Shown here one piece after another: positions 45,819 to 54,466 of a stretch of DNA of 64,000 nt. Positions within the stretch are counted from its first letter, which is position 1; each line of letters begins with the position of its first letter. This DNA is from Streptomyces capillispiralis (lineage in GTDB: Bacteria > Actinomycetota > Actinomycetes > Streptomycetales > Streptomycetaceae), in assembly GCF_007829875.1 (NCBI RefSeq), contig NZ_VIWV01000001.1:6108501-6172500 (forward strand), in the 5' to 3' direction. A program made the translations under genes and the position numbers. The notes below the pieces were generated by a model that worked only from the letters and a program-made list of their open reading frames with translations, was not told the DNA's origin and did no database searches.

Positions 45819-47441
45819 GTGAACAGGCACCACTGGTGGCGTGACGCGGTGATCTATCAGGTGTACGTCCGCAGCTTCCTGGACAGCACCGGTGACGGCA
45901 TCGGCGATCTCGCGGGGGTCAGGGCGGGACTGCCGTACCTGAAGAAGCTCGGCGTGGACGGCATCTGGCTGAGCCCCTTCTACCCCTCGCCGCAGCACGA
46001 CCACGGCTACGACGTCGCCGACTACTGCGACGTCGACCCGGTCTTCGGCGACCTCGCCGAGTTCGACCGGCTGGTCGGCACCGCCCGGCGGCTCGGCATC
46101 AAGGTGCTGCTCGACATCGTCCCCAACCACTGCTCCAGCGAGCACCCCTGGTTCCGCGCGGCCCTCGCCGCGGCCCCCGGCAGCCCCGAGCGCGCCCGCT
46201 TCCACTTCGCCGACGGCCGCGGACCCGACGGCGCCGAGCCGCCCAACAACTGGCACGCCATGTTCGGCGGCCCCGCCTGGACCCGGGTCACCGAACCCGA
46301 CGGCCGCCCCGGCCAGTGGTACCTGCACATGTTCACGCCCGAACAGCCCGACTGGAACTGGCGCGAGCCGGCCGTCGCCGCCGAGTTCGACCGGATCCTG
46401 CGCTTCTGGCTCGACCGGGGTGTCGACGGCTTCCGCATCGACGTGGCCGCCGGCCTCTACAAGCACCCCGAACTGCCCGACTCGCCCGACCCCCTGGCCG
46501 ACGCCCGCACCCGCGACTCGGTCAACCCGCTCGCCTGGAACCAGCCCGAGGTGCACGAGGTGTGGCGGCACTGGCGCGCGGTCTGCGAGGAGTACACCGC
46601 ACGCGACGGCCACGAACGCCTGCTGGTCGGCGAGGTCTCCGTGCCCACCGCCCGCGAACACGCCCGCTACGTCCGCCCGGACGAGCTGCACCAGGCCTTC
46701 TTCTTCGACCTGCTCGGCGCGCCCTGGGACGCCGACGCCTTCCGCAAGGTCATCTCCGAGGCCCGGCAGGACATCGCCGGCACCGGCTCGACCGTCACCT
46801 GGGTCCTCAACAACCACGACCAGGTCCGCACCGTCACCCGCTACGGCGAGCCCGCCCCCCACGGCAGCGGCATCGGAGCCGCCCGCGCCCGCGCCGCCGC
46901 GCTGCTGATGCTGGCGCTGCCCGGCGCCGCGTACATCTACCAGGGCGAGGAACTGGGGCTGCCCGAGGTCGTCGACCTGCCCGACGACGTGCTCACCGAC
47001 CCGATCTTCCGCCGCACCGGCAGCCGGGAGCGGATACGCGACGGCTGCCGGGTGCCTCTGCCCTGGTCGGGGCAGGCCTCGCCGTTCGGCTTCACCTCCG
47101 GCGCCGAAGGGGCCAGGCCCTGGCTGCCGCAGCCCGAGTGGTTCGCCGAGCACGCCACCGACCGCGCGCTGGCCGACACCCGCTCCTTCTGGCACCTGTA
47201 CCGCGACGGCCTGCAACTGCGGGCCGCGCTGCCCCAGCTGGGCGAGGGCACGCTGCGCTGGCTGGACACCCAGCCCGGCGTCCTCGCCTTCGTCCGCGGC
47301 GACGACCTGGTCTGCGCCGTCAACTTCGGCACCGCCCCCGTACCCGCTCCGGTCCCCGGCACCCCGCTGCTCGCCAGCGGCCCCTGCGAGGCCGGCGTCC
47401 TGCCCGGCTCCACCGCCGCCTGGTGGATCGACGGCTCCTGA
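45819..47441 (+). CDS. GH13 alpha-glucosidase (oligo-1,6-glucosidase/trehalose-related)
   Basis: This 540-residue cytoplasmic (alpha/beta)8 enzyme has the four GH13 regions: DIVPNH (97-102 area), GFRIDVA with nucleophile Asp 208, LLVGEV with acid/base Glu 272 and NNHDQ with Asp 334. WWRDAVIYQVYVRSFLDSTGDGIGDL at the start (cited in part) is typical of oligo-1,6-glucosidases and alpha-glucosidases. No signal peptide is present, so it hydrolyses sugars brought in by the importer genes that follow. The sugar (maltose, isomaltose or trehalose-like) is undetermined. The GTG start has a weak ribosome site. Confidence 0.93.
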   Translation: MNRHHWWRDAVIYQVYVRSFLDSTGDGIGDLAGVRAGLPYLKKLGVDGIWLSPFYPSPQHDHGYDVADYCDVDPVFGDLAEFDRLVGTARRLGIKVLLDIVPNHCSSEHPWFRAALAAAPGSPERARFHFADGRGPDGAEPPNNWHAMFGGPAWTRVTEPDGRPGQWYLHMFTPEQPDWNWREPAVAAEFDRILRFWLDRGVDGFRIDVAAGLYKHPELPDSPDPLADARTRDSVNPLAWNQPEVHEVWRHWRAVCEEYTARDGHERLLVGEVSVPTAREHARYVRPDELHQAFFFDLLGAPWDADAFRKVISEARQDIAGTGSTVTWVLNNHDQVRTVTRYGEPAPHGSGIGAARARAAALLMLALPGAAYIYQGEELGLPEVVDLPDDVLTDPIFRRTGSRERIRDGCRVPLPWSGQASPFGFTSGAEGARPWLPQPEWFAEHATDRALADTRSFWHLYRDGLQLRAALPQLGEGTLRWLDTQPGVLAFVRGDDLVCAVNFGTAPVPAPVPGTPLLASGPCEAGVLPGSTAAWWIDGS

Positions 47442-47482
47442 AACACCCGCGCAACTCCCGTACACCCGAAGGGACATCGACG

Positions 47483-48811
47483 ATGATGCGACGACGTACC
47501 ACCCTGCTCACCGGATGCACCGCCCTCGTGCTCGCGCTCGGCGCGACCGCCTGCGGCAGCGGCGAACCCGTCTCGGCCGGCGGCGGCGACAAGGCCCTCG
47601 GCGGCCAGACCGTCACCGTCGCCGGGGTGTGGTCCGGCAGTGAGCAGAAGAACTTCCAGAAGGTGCTGGACGCCTTCACCGAGAAGACCGGTGCGAAGAC
47701 GCAGTTCGTCTCCACCGGTGACAACGTCTCCACCGTCGTCGGCAGCAAGATCGAGGGCGGCAACGCCCCCGACGTCGTCATGGTCCCGCAGGTCGGCGTG
47801 CTCAAGCAGTTCGCCGACAACGACTGGCTCAAGCCGCTGGACGAGAAGGTCCGGTCGACCGTGGGCACCAACTTCGCGAAGGTGTGGCAGAACTACGGCA
47901 GCGTCGACGGCACCCTGTACGGCCTGTACTTCAAGGCCGCCCACAAGTCGACCGTCTGGTACAGCCCCGAGGCGTTCGAGCAGGCCGGCGTCACCCCGCC
48001 GAAGACCTACGAGGCCATGCTGAAGGACGGGCGGACCATCTCCGACTCCGGTCTCGCGCCCTTCTCCGTCGCCGGACAGGACGGCTGGACGCTGACCGAC
48101 TGGTTCGAGAACGTCTACCTCTCCCAGGCCGGACCCGAGAAGTACGACGCCCTCGCCGCCCACGAGATCAAGTGGACCGACCCGACGGTCGTGGACGCGC
48201 TCACCACCCTCGGCAAGCTGTTCAAGGACAAGCAGCTCGTCGCGGGCGGCCAGAAGGAGGCCCTCAACACCGACTTCCCCGGCTCGGTGGAGAAGGTCTT
48301 CGGCCCGAAGGCCGAGGCCGCCATGGTCTACGAGGGCGACTTCGTCGCCGGTGTCGCCAAGGACCAGTTCGGCCGGACCATCGGCACCGACGCCAACTTC
48401 TTCCCCTTCCCGCCGGTCGGCGGCGGCGAGGCGCCCGTGGTCAGCGGCGGCGACGCGGCCGTCGTCCTGAAGGACGGCAAGAACAGCGAGGCCGGCATGG
48501 CGCTCCTGGAGTACCTGGCCACCCCGGAGGCCGCCGCCGTGTGGGCCGAGGCGGGCGGCTTCCTCTCCCCGAACAAGAAGCTCGACCTCTCCTCCTACGG
48601 CGACGACGTCACCCGCGCGACCGCCGAGTCCCTGATCGGCGCCGGCGACTCGGTCCGCTTCGACATGTCCGACCAGGCCCCCGCGGCGTTCGGCGGCACC
48701 AAGGGCACCGGCGAGTGGAAGATCCTCCAGGACTTCCTGCGCGACCCGTCCGACCCGGCGAAGACCGCGGCCGAGCTCGAGGACGCCGCGGCCAAGGCGT
48801 ACGGGAACTGA
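47483..48811 (+). CDS. Sugar ABC transporter substrate-binding lipoprotein
   Basis: This 442-residue lipoprotein has a signal peptide with lipobox GATAC (Cys 24). The mature domain resembles alpha-glucoside-binding proteins (AglE-like): FTEKTGAKTQFVSTGDN, GNAPDVVMVPQVG and AAVWAEAGGFLSPNKK. It captures the substrate for the two permeases immediately downstream (5-bp gap). No ATPase gene is nearby; Streptomyces importers of this class commonly share the MsiK ATPase encoded elsewhere. Confidence 0.94.
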   Translation: MMRRRTTLLTGCTALVLALGATACGSGEPVSAGGGDKALGGQTVTVAGVWSGSEQKNFQKVLDAFTEKTGAKTQFVSTGDNVSTVVGSKIEGGNAPDVVMVPQVGVLKQFADNDWLKPLDEKVRSTVGTNFAKVWQNYGSVDGTLYGLYFKAAHKSTVWYSPEAFEQAGVTPPKTYEAMLKDGRTISDSGLAPFSVAGQDGWTLTDWFENVYLSQAGPEKYDALAAHEIKWTDPTVVDALTTLGKLFKDKQLVAGGQKEALNTDFPGSVEKVFGPKAEAAMVYEGDFVAGVAKDQFGRTIGTDANFFPFPPVGGGEAPVVSGGDAAVVLKDGKNSEAGMALLEYLATPEAAAVWAEAGGFLSPNKKLDLSSYGDDVTRATAESLIGAGDSVRFDMSDQAPAAFGGTKGTGEWKILQDFLRDPSDPAKTAAELEDAAAKAYGN

Positions 48812-48816
48812 CGGCC

Positions 48817-50178
48817 ATGACCGCCACACTGGTCAAGGAGGCGAGCCCCCCGGCCGCCCCGCGCCCCGACGGCTCACGCGGCCTGCGCCTGCGCCGGCGC
48901 GGCCGGATCATCGCCCTGCTGTTCGTGTTCCCCGCGCTGCTCCTGCTGGGCGCCCTGGTCGTGTACCCGGTGCTGTTCTCCGTCGGCCGCAGCTTCTTCG
49001 ACGCCACCGGCAACGAGTTCGTCGGCGGCGAGAACTACGCCGAGATGTTCCGCGACCCGGCCACCCTCAAGGCCATCCGGAACACCGCGATCTGGGTGGT
49101 CGTGGCGCCGACGCTGCTGACCGGGCTCGGCCTGATCCTGGCCGTCCTGGTCGAGAAGGTCCGCTGGGCCACCGCCTTCAAGCTGCTGCTGTTCATGCCG
49201 ATGGCGGTGTCCTTCCTCGCGGCCGGCATCATCTTCCGCCTCGCCTACGACGAGGACCCCGACAAGGGCGTCCTCAACGCGGCCGTCGTCTCCGTCCACG
49301 ACGCGTTCACGGGCACCTCCTCCTACCCGACCGCCCGCGCCCGCGACGGCGAGGGACTGACCGGGCAGCCGGACGGCTCGTACCTCACCGGCGACGTCCG
49401 GCCCGGCGGCACGGCGGCGCTCGGCCTGGTCGGCGTCGCCCCCAAGGACCTCCCGGGCGACGCCACGCCCGCCCACCCGGCGGCGTCCCGCACGGCCGGC
49501 GCCGATGCGATCGGCGGCGTCGTGTACCTCGACTTCACCCCCGGCGGAGGCGGCCGGCCGGGCGTGGTCGACCCGAGCGAGAGCGGCCTGCCCGGCATGG
49601 AGGTCGAGGCGGTCCGCGACGGCAGGACGGTCGCGAGCACCACCACCGCGGCCGACGGCTCCTTCCGCTTCACCGGACTGGACAGCGGCTCCTACGCGTT
49701 GAAGCTGCCCTCCGCCAACTTCGCGGCACCCTACGACGGCATCTCCTGGCTCGGCCCGGCGCTCGTCACGCCGGCGATCATCGGAGCGTACCTATGGATC
49801 TGGACCGGTTTCGCGATGGTGCTGATCGGCGCGGGCCTCGCCACCCTGCCCCGCGACGCGCTGGAAGCGGCACGCATGGACGGTGCCAACGAGTGGCAGA
49901 TCTTCCGCCGCATCACGGTGCCGCTGCTCGCGCCCGTTCTCACCGTCGTCTTCGTGACCCTGGTGATCAACGTCATGAAGGTCTTCGACCTCGTTTACAT
50001 CATCGCGCCGGGCCCCGTGCAGGAGGACGCGACGGTGCTCGCGACGCAGATGTGGCTGGTGTCGTTCGGCGGCGGCAACAACCAGGGCCTCGGCAGTGCC
50101 CTCGGTGTGCTGCTCCTGCTCCTGGTGATTCCGGCCATGGTGTTCAACGTCCGGCGTTTTCGAAGGAGTCAGCGATGA
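48817..50178 (+). CDS. Sugar ABC permease with inserted CnaB/SdrD-like domain
   Basis: This 453-residue MalF-type permease has an N-terminal helix (RIIALLFVFPALLLLGALVV), helices to about residue 143, a hydrophilic insertion at about 144-312, then the remaining helices with the EAA loop (LEAARMDGANEWQIF). The insertion contains SESGLPGMEVEAVRDGR and TAADGSFRFTGLDSGSYAL, the signature of a carboxypeptidase-regulatory/CnaB/SdrD-B-like beta-sandwich. A standard permease of this class is about 290 residues. The insert faces outside and may dock the binding protein, as the unrelated P2 loop of E. coli MalF does. It overlaps the next permease by 4 bp. Confidence 0.93.
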   Translation: MTATLVKEASPPAAPRPDGSRGLRLRRRGRIIALLFVFPALLLLGALVVYPVLFSVGRSFFDATGNEFVGGENYAEMFRDPATLKAIRNTAIWVVVAPTLLTGLGLILAVLVEKVRWATAFKLLLFMPMAVSFLAAGIIFRLAYDEDPDKGVLNAAVVSVHDAFTGTSSYPTARARDGEGLTGQPDGSYLTGDVRPGGTAALGLVGVAPKDLPGDATPAHPAASRTAGADAIGGVVYLDFTPGGGGRPGVVDPSESGLPGMEVEAVRDGRTVASTTTAADGSFRFTGLDSGSYALKLPSANFAAPYDGISWLGPALVTPAIIGAYLWIWTGFAMVLIGAGLATLPRDALEAARMDGANEWQIFRRITVPLLAPVLTVVFVTLVINVMKVFDLVYIIAPGPVQEDATVLATQMWLVSFGGGNNQGLGSALGVLLLLLVIPAMVFNVRRFRRSQR

Positions 50179-51014
50179 AGGCGATCCGGCGCGGCCTGGG
50201 CAACGCGGTGGTGCAGGCCTTCCTGGTCGTGATCGGCCTGGTCTGGATGACGCCGCTGGCCGGCCTCTTCCTGTCCTCGCTGCGGTCCGCCGAGGACACC
50301 GCCGAGGGCGGCTGGTGGACCGTGTTCACCGGCCCCGGGCAGCTGTCCTTCGACAACTACTCGGCGCTGCTGGAGAACTCGGGGATCACCCAGGCGTTCT
50401 GGAACACCGTGCTGATCTCGGTGCCCACGACCGTGCTGGTCGTGGTCGTGGCCGCGCTCGCCGGATACGCGTTCGCCTGGCTGGACTTCCCCGGGCGCGA
50501 GCCGGTCTTCCTGCTGGTGGTGGCGCTGCTGGTGGTGCCCGTGCAGATCGGGCTGCTCCCGGTGGCCAAACTCTTCGGTCAGCTGGGGCTGTTCGGCACG
50601 ATCCCGGGTGTGGTGCTGTTCCACGTCGCCTACGGGCTGCCGTTCGCGATCTTCCTGCTGCGGAACTACTTCGCCGAGATGCCGAAGGAGATGCTGGAGG
50701 CCGCGCGGATGGACGGCGGCAGCGAGTGGCGGATCTTCACCCGGCTGGTGCTGCCGGTGGGGCGGCCGGCCATCGCCAGCCTCGCCATCTTCCAGTTCCT
50801 GTGGGTGTGGAACGACATGCTGGTGGCGCTGCTGTTCGCGGACAGCTCCGCGCAGCCGCTGACCGTGCAGCTCCAGTCGCAGATCCGGCAGTTCGGCAGC
50901 AACATCGATGTGCTGGCGCCGGGGGCGTTCCTGTCCCTGATCGTCCCGGTGGTGGTGTTCTTCGCCTTCCAGCGGCACTTCGTGCAGGGCGTCATGGCGG
51001 GGTCCGTGAAGTAG
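50175..51014 (+). CDS. Sugar ABC permease (MalG type)
   Basis: This 279-residue inner-membrane protein has six helices and the EAA loop LEAARMDGGSEWRIFTRLVLP, which contacts the shared ATPase. It forms a heterodimer with the insert-bearing permease, whose stop its ATG overlaps (ATGA). It closes the GH13-importer operon. A strong hairpin follows 8 bp after the stop. Confidence 0.95.
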   Translation: MKAIRRGLGNAVVQAFLVVIGLVWMTPLAGLFLSSLRSAEDTAEGGWWTVFTGPGQLSFDNYSALLENSGITQAFWNTVLISVPTTVLVVVVAALAGYAFAWLDFPGREPVFLLVVALLVVPVQIGLLPVAKLFGQLGLFGTIPGVVLFHVAYGLPFAIFLLRNYFAEMPKEMLEAARMDGGSEWRIFTRLVLPVGRPAIASLAIFQFLWVWNDMLVALLFADSSAQPLTVQLQSQIRQFGSNIDVLAPGAFLSLIVPVVVFFAFQRHFVQGVMAGSVK

Positions 51015-51021
51015 CGGGCCC

Positions 51022-51061
51022 GGACGGGGCGGTGGGGGCTCTCGCCCCCGCCGCCCCGTCC
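51022..51061. terminator. Bidirectional hairpin between the sugar importer and pgl
   Basis: An 18-bp stem (GGACGGGGCGG TGGGGGC / GCCCCCG CCGCCCCGTCC, one wobble) with loop TCTC lies 8 bp after the permease stop and 35 bp from the convergent pgl stop. Confidence 0.75.
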
Positions 51062-51095
51062 TGTTCCCGGGCCCGTCCGGGCCCGGACGGGCCGG

Positions 51096-51881
51096 TCAGG
51101 CCGACGCCGGCGGGTACAGCGACCTCGGCAGCTGGGAGGCCGCCGCCGCGTCCAGGAGCCACAGGGTGCGGGCGCGGCCGTACGCGCCCGCCGCCGGTGC
51201 CTGGATCTCGCCCGCGCCCGACAGGGCGATCGCCGCGGCCTCGGCCTTGTCCTCACCGGCCGCCAGCAGCCACACCTCACGGGCCGCGCGGATCGCGGGG
51301 AGGGTGAGGGTCACCCGGGTCGGCGGCGGCTTGGGGGCGCCGTGGACGCCGACCACCGTGCGCTCCGTCTCCCGGACGGCCGGCAGCTCCGGGAAGAGGG
51401 ACGCCACGTGCGTGTCCGGGCCGACGCCCAGCATCAGGACGTCGAAGGTCGGCACCGGGCCGTGGTTCTCCGGGCCCGCCGCCGCGGCCAGCTCGTCCGC
51501 GTACGCCGCGGCCGCCGCGTCGACGTCGGAGCCGTACGGCCCGTCCGACGCGGGCATCGCGTGCACCCGCTTCGGGTCCAGCGGCACCGCGTCGAGCAGC
51601 GCCTTACGGGCCTGGGTGACATTGCGCTCCGGATCGCCCTCCGGCAGGAACCGCTCGTCGCCCCACCACAGGTCGAGCCGGCCCCAGTCGACCGCGTCCC
51701 GCGCCGGGGCCGCCGACAGCGCGGCCAGCAGGCCGTTGCCGTTGCGGCCGCCGGTCAGGACCACGGACGCCGAACCCCGCGAGGCCTGCGCGTCCACGAT
51801 CCTGGTGATCAGCCGGGCCGCCGCGGCCCGCGCCATCAGCTCCTTGTCCCGGTGCACGACCAGCTGCGGTGCCGTACTCAC
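51096..51881 (-). CDS. pgl: 6-phosphogluconolactonase
   Basis: This 261-residue enzyme hydrolyses 6-phosphogluconolactone in the oxidative pentose phosphate pathway. It has the DevB/NagB-like fold: VVLTGGRNGNGLLAAL, WGRLDLWWGDERFLPEGDPERN, DVLMLGVGPDTHVASLFP and the Lys/Ala end. The start is GTG 51881, which overlaps the opcA stop (GTGA). It is the last gene of tkt-tal-zwf-opcA-pgl. Confidence 0.95.
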   Translation of the reverse strand: MSTAPQLVVHRDKELMARAAAARLITRIVDAQASRGSASVVLTGGRNGNGLLAALSAAPARDAVDWGRLDLWWGDERFLPEGDPERNVTQARKALLDAVPLDPKRVHAMPASDGPYGSDVDAAAAAYADELAAAAGPENHGPVPTFDVLMLGVGPDTHVASLFPELPAVRETERTVVGVHGAPKPPPTRVTLTLPAIRAAREVWLLAAGEDKAEAAAIALSGAGEIQAPAAGAYGRARTLWLLDAAAASQLPRSLYPPASA

Positions 51882-52942
51882 TTCGCCGCCGCCTTCTTCA
51901 CCGGTGCCGGCGCCGCCGCCCGGGCCGCGGGAGCTTTCGCAGCCGACTCGACGGGCGCGGGGACCGCCTCGCGTGCCGGTCCTCCTTTGGCCGGCGGCTC
52001 ACCGGACGGCTCCCGCGCACCCTCCAGCCGTTGCACGCCGTAGCGCAGCGCCGAGGCGTAGGTGTCGTCCGGGTCCAGGCGCCGCAGTTCCTCCGCGATC
52101 AGCTCCGCCGTGTCCCGGCGCTTGAGCGCCACCGCACGCTTGGGCTGACCCTGGATGGACAGCGTCGCCAGCGAACCGTCGGCACGGTCCAGCACGATCG
52201 GACCGCAGTCGGTGTCCATGCGCACCGCCGTGAGCCCGGGGCCGCCGGACTGCGAGCGCCGGACGGGGACGTCCAGCCGGTCCGCGAGCCACATCGCCAG
52301 CAGCTCGCAGCTCGGGTTGGACTCCTCGCCCTCCACCTCGACGCCCCGCACCTCGCAGTCGACCTGGTCCAGCGCCGCGGCCAGCATCGAACGCCAGGGC
52401 GTGATGCGGGTCCACGACAGGTCCGTGTCGCCCGGGGTGTAGGCGTCGGCGCGGGCCGCGAGCTCCTCGACCGGGCGCTCGCAGGCGTAGGTGTCGGTCA
52501 CCCGGCGCTGGGCCAGCGCGCCCAGCGGGTCCTTCGCCGGGTCCAGTGGAGCGTTGACCGGCCACCACACCACCACCGGGGCGTCCGGCAGCAGCAGCGG
52601 CAGCACCACCGACTGGGCGTGGTCGACGACCTCGCCGTACAGCCGCAGCACCACCGTCTCGCCGGTGCCCGCGTCCGCGCCCACCCGCACCTCGGCGTCG
52701 AGGCGGGACTGCGTACGGTCACGGGGCGAGCGGGAGACACGCTTGACGACCACCAGCGTGCGCGAGGGGTGCTCGCGCGAGGCGTCACCGGCCGCCTTCA
52801 GCGCGTCGTAGGCGTTCTCCTCGTCCGTGACGATGACCAGCGTGAGCACCATGCCGACGGCGGGTGTGCCGATGGCCCGGCGGGCCTGCACCAGCGCTTT
52901 GTTGATCTTGCTGGCCGTGGTGTCCGTGAGGTCTGTCTTCAT
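51878..52942 (-). CDS. opcA: Glucose-6-phosphate dehydrogenase assembly protein OpcA
   Basis: This 354-residue protein is an allosteric partner that keeps G6PDH active, found in cyanobacteria and actinobacteria. Family segments include TLVIVTDEENAYDALKAA, PDAPVVVWWPVNAP and the C-terminal RVSQ-like SLATLSIQGQPKRAVALKRR. The last 45 residues are Pro/Ala/Lys-rich (KKAAAK end), variable in the family. It overlaps zwf (ATGA) and pgl (GTGA) by 4 bp each, fixing expression ratios. Confidence 0.95.
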   Translation of the reverse strand: MKTDLTDTTASKINKALVQARRAIGTPAVGMVLTLVIVTDEENAYDALKAAGDASREHPSRTLVVVKRVSRSPRDRTQSRLDAEVRVGADAGTGETVVLRLYGEVVDHAQSVVLPLLLPDAPVVVWWPVNAPLDPAKDPLGALAQRRVTDTYACERPVEELAARADAYTPGDTDLSWTRITPWRSMLAAALDQVDCEVRGVEVEGEESNPSCELLAMWLADRLDVPVRRSQSGGPGLTAVRMDTDCGPIVLDRADGSLATLSIQGQPKRAVALKRRDTAELIAEELRRLDPDDTYASALRYGVQRLEGAREPSGEPPAKGGPAREAVPAPVESAAKAPAARAAAPAPVKKAAAK

Positions 52943-54462
52943 GGCCGGCGCCAGCTCCGTCCGTCTCGCTCGAGCATTTCGTCCGCCTCGACGGGCCCCC
53001 AGGTACCGGCGGGGTACTGGGCGGGCTTGCCGTTCTCGTCCCAGTACTCCTCGATCGGGTCGAGGATCTTCCAGGACAGCTCGACCTCCTCCGTGCGCGG
53101 GAAGAGGTTGGAGTCGCCGAGCAAGACGTCGAGGATCAGCCGCTCGTACGCCTCCGGGCTGGACTCGGTGAACGACTCGCCGTAGGCGAAGTCCATCGAC
53201 ACGTCCCGGATCTCCATCGACGTGCCCGGCACCTTGGAGCCGAACCGCACCGTGACGCCCTCGTCCGGCTGCACCCGGATCACGATCGCGTTGGAGCCCA
53301 GCTCCTCGGTGGCCGTGGTGTCGAAGGGGGAGTGCGGCGCCCGCTGGAAGACCACCGCGATCTCGGTGACCCGGCGGCCGAGCCGCTTGCCGGTGCGCAG
53401 GTAGAAGGGGACGCCCGCCCAGCGGCGGTTGTCGATGCCCAGCTTGACCGCCGCGTAGGTGTCGGTCTTCGAGGACGGGTCGATGCCCTCTTCCTCCAGG
53501 TAGCCGACCGCCTTCGCGCCGCCCTGCCAGCCGGCCGCGTACTGACCGCGTACGGTGTCGCGGCCCAGGTCCTTCGGCAGCCGCACGGCGCCGAGCACCT
53601 TGGTCTTCTCCGCGGCCAGCGCGTCCGCGTCGAAGGAGGCGGGCTCCTCCATCGCGGTGAGCGCCAGCAGCTGCAGGAGGTGGTTCTGGATGACGTCACG
53701 GGCCGCGCCGATGCCGTCGTAGTAGCCCGCGCGGCCGCCGATGCCGATGTCCTCGGCCATCGTGATCTGCACGTGGTCGACGAAGGACCGGTTCCATATC
53801 GGCTCGAACATCGTGTTGGCGAAGCGCAGCGCCAGGATGTTCTGGACCGTCTCCTTGCCCAGGTAGTGGTCGATCCGGAAGACCTGGTCCGGGGCGAACA
53901 CCTCGTGGACGATCGCGTTCAGCTCCTCGGCCGACTTCAGGTCGTGGCCGAAGGGCTTCTCGATGACCGCGCGCCGCCAGGAGCCGCTCGTCTGGTCGGC
54001 CAGCCCGTGCTTCTTCAGCTGCTGGATGACCACGGGGAAGGAGCGCGGCGGCACCGACAGGTAGAAGGCGAAGTTGCCGCCCGTGCCCTGGGCCTTGTCC
54101 AGCTCCTCGATCGTGCCGCGCAGCCGCTCGAAGGACTCGTCGTCGTCGAAGGTGCCCTGCACGAAGCGCATGCCCTGGATGAGCTGCTGCCAGACCTCCT
54201 CGCGGAAGGGGGTGCGGGCGTGCTCCTTGACCGCGTCGTGCACCTCCTGGGCGAAGTCCTCGTGCTGCCACTCGCGGCGGGCGAACCCGACCAGCGAGAA
54301 GCCCGGCGGCAGCAGGCCCCGGTTGGCGAGGTCGTACACGGCCGGCATCAGCTTCTTGCGGGACAGGTCGCCCGTCACACCGAAGATGACCAGGCCCGAC
54401 GGCCCCGCGATGCGCGGGAGCCGTCGGTCCGCCGGGTCACGCAGCGGGTTGCTGCTCGACAA
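52939..54462 (-). CDS. zwf: Glucose-6-phosphate 1-dehydrogenase
   Basis: This 507-residue NADP-dependent enzyme makes 6-phosphogluconolactone and NADPH. It shows FGVTGDLSRKKLMPAVYDLA (dinucleotide fold), the active-site motif RIDHYLGKE with catalytic His, and EKPFGHDLKSAEELN. The start codon is TTG at 54462, four bases after the tal stop, with GGAGGG about 9 bp upstream. The rare start plus tight spacing suggests translational coupling that limits output relative to tal. Confidence 0.97.
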   Translation of the reverse strand: MSSSNPLRDPADRRLPRIAGPSGLVIFGVTGDLSRKKLMPAVYDLANRGLLPPGFSLVGFARREWQHEDFAQEVHDAVKEHARTPFREEVWQQLIQGMRFVQGTFDDDESFERLRGTIEELDKAQGTGGNFAFYLSVPPRSFPVVIQQLKKHGLADQTSGSWRRAVIEKPFGHDLKSAEELNAIVHEVFAPDQVFRIDHYLGKETVQNILALRFANTMFEPIWNRSFVDHVQITMAEDIGIGGRAGYYDGIGAARDVIQNHLLQLLALTAMEEPASFDADALAAEKTKVLGAVRLPKDLGRDTVRGQYAAGWQGGAKAVGYLEEEGIDPSSKTDTYAAVKLGIDNRRWAGVPFYLRTGKRLGRRVTEIAVVFQRAPHSPFDTTATEELGSNAIVIRVQPDEGVTVRFGSKVPGTSMEIRDVSMDFAYGESFTESSPEAYERLILDVLLGDSNLFPRTEEVELSWKILDPIEEYWDENGKPAQYPAGTWGPVEADEMLERDGRSWRRP

Positions 54463-54466
54463 GGTC

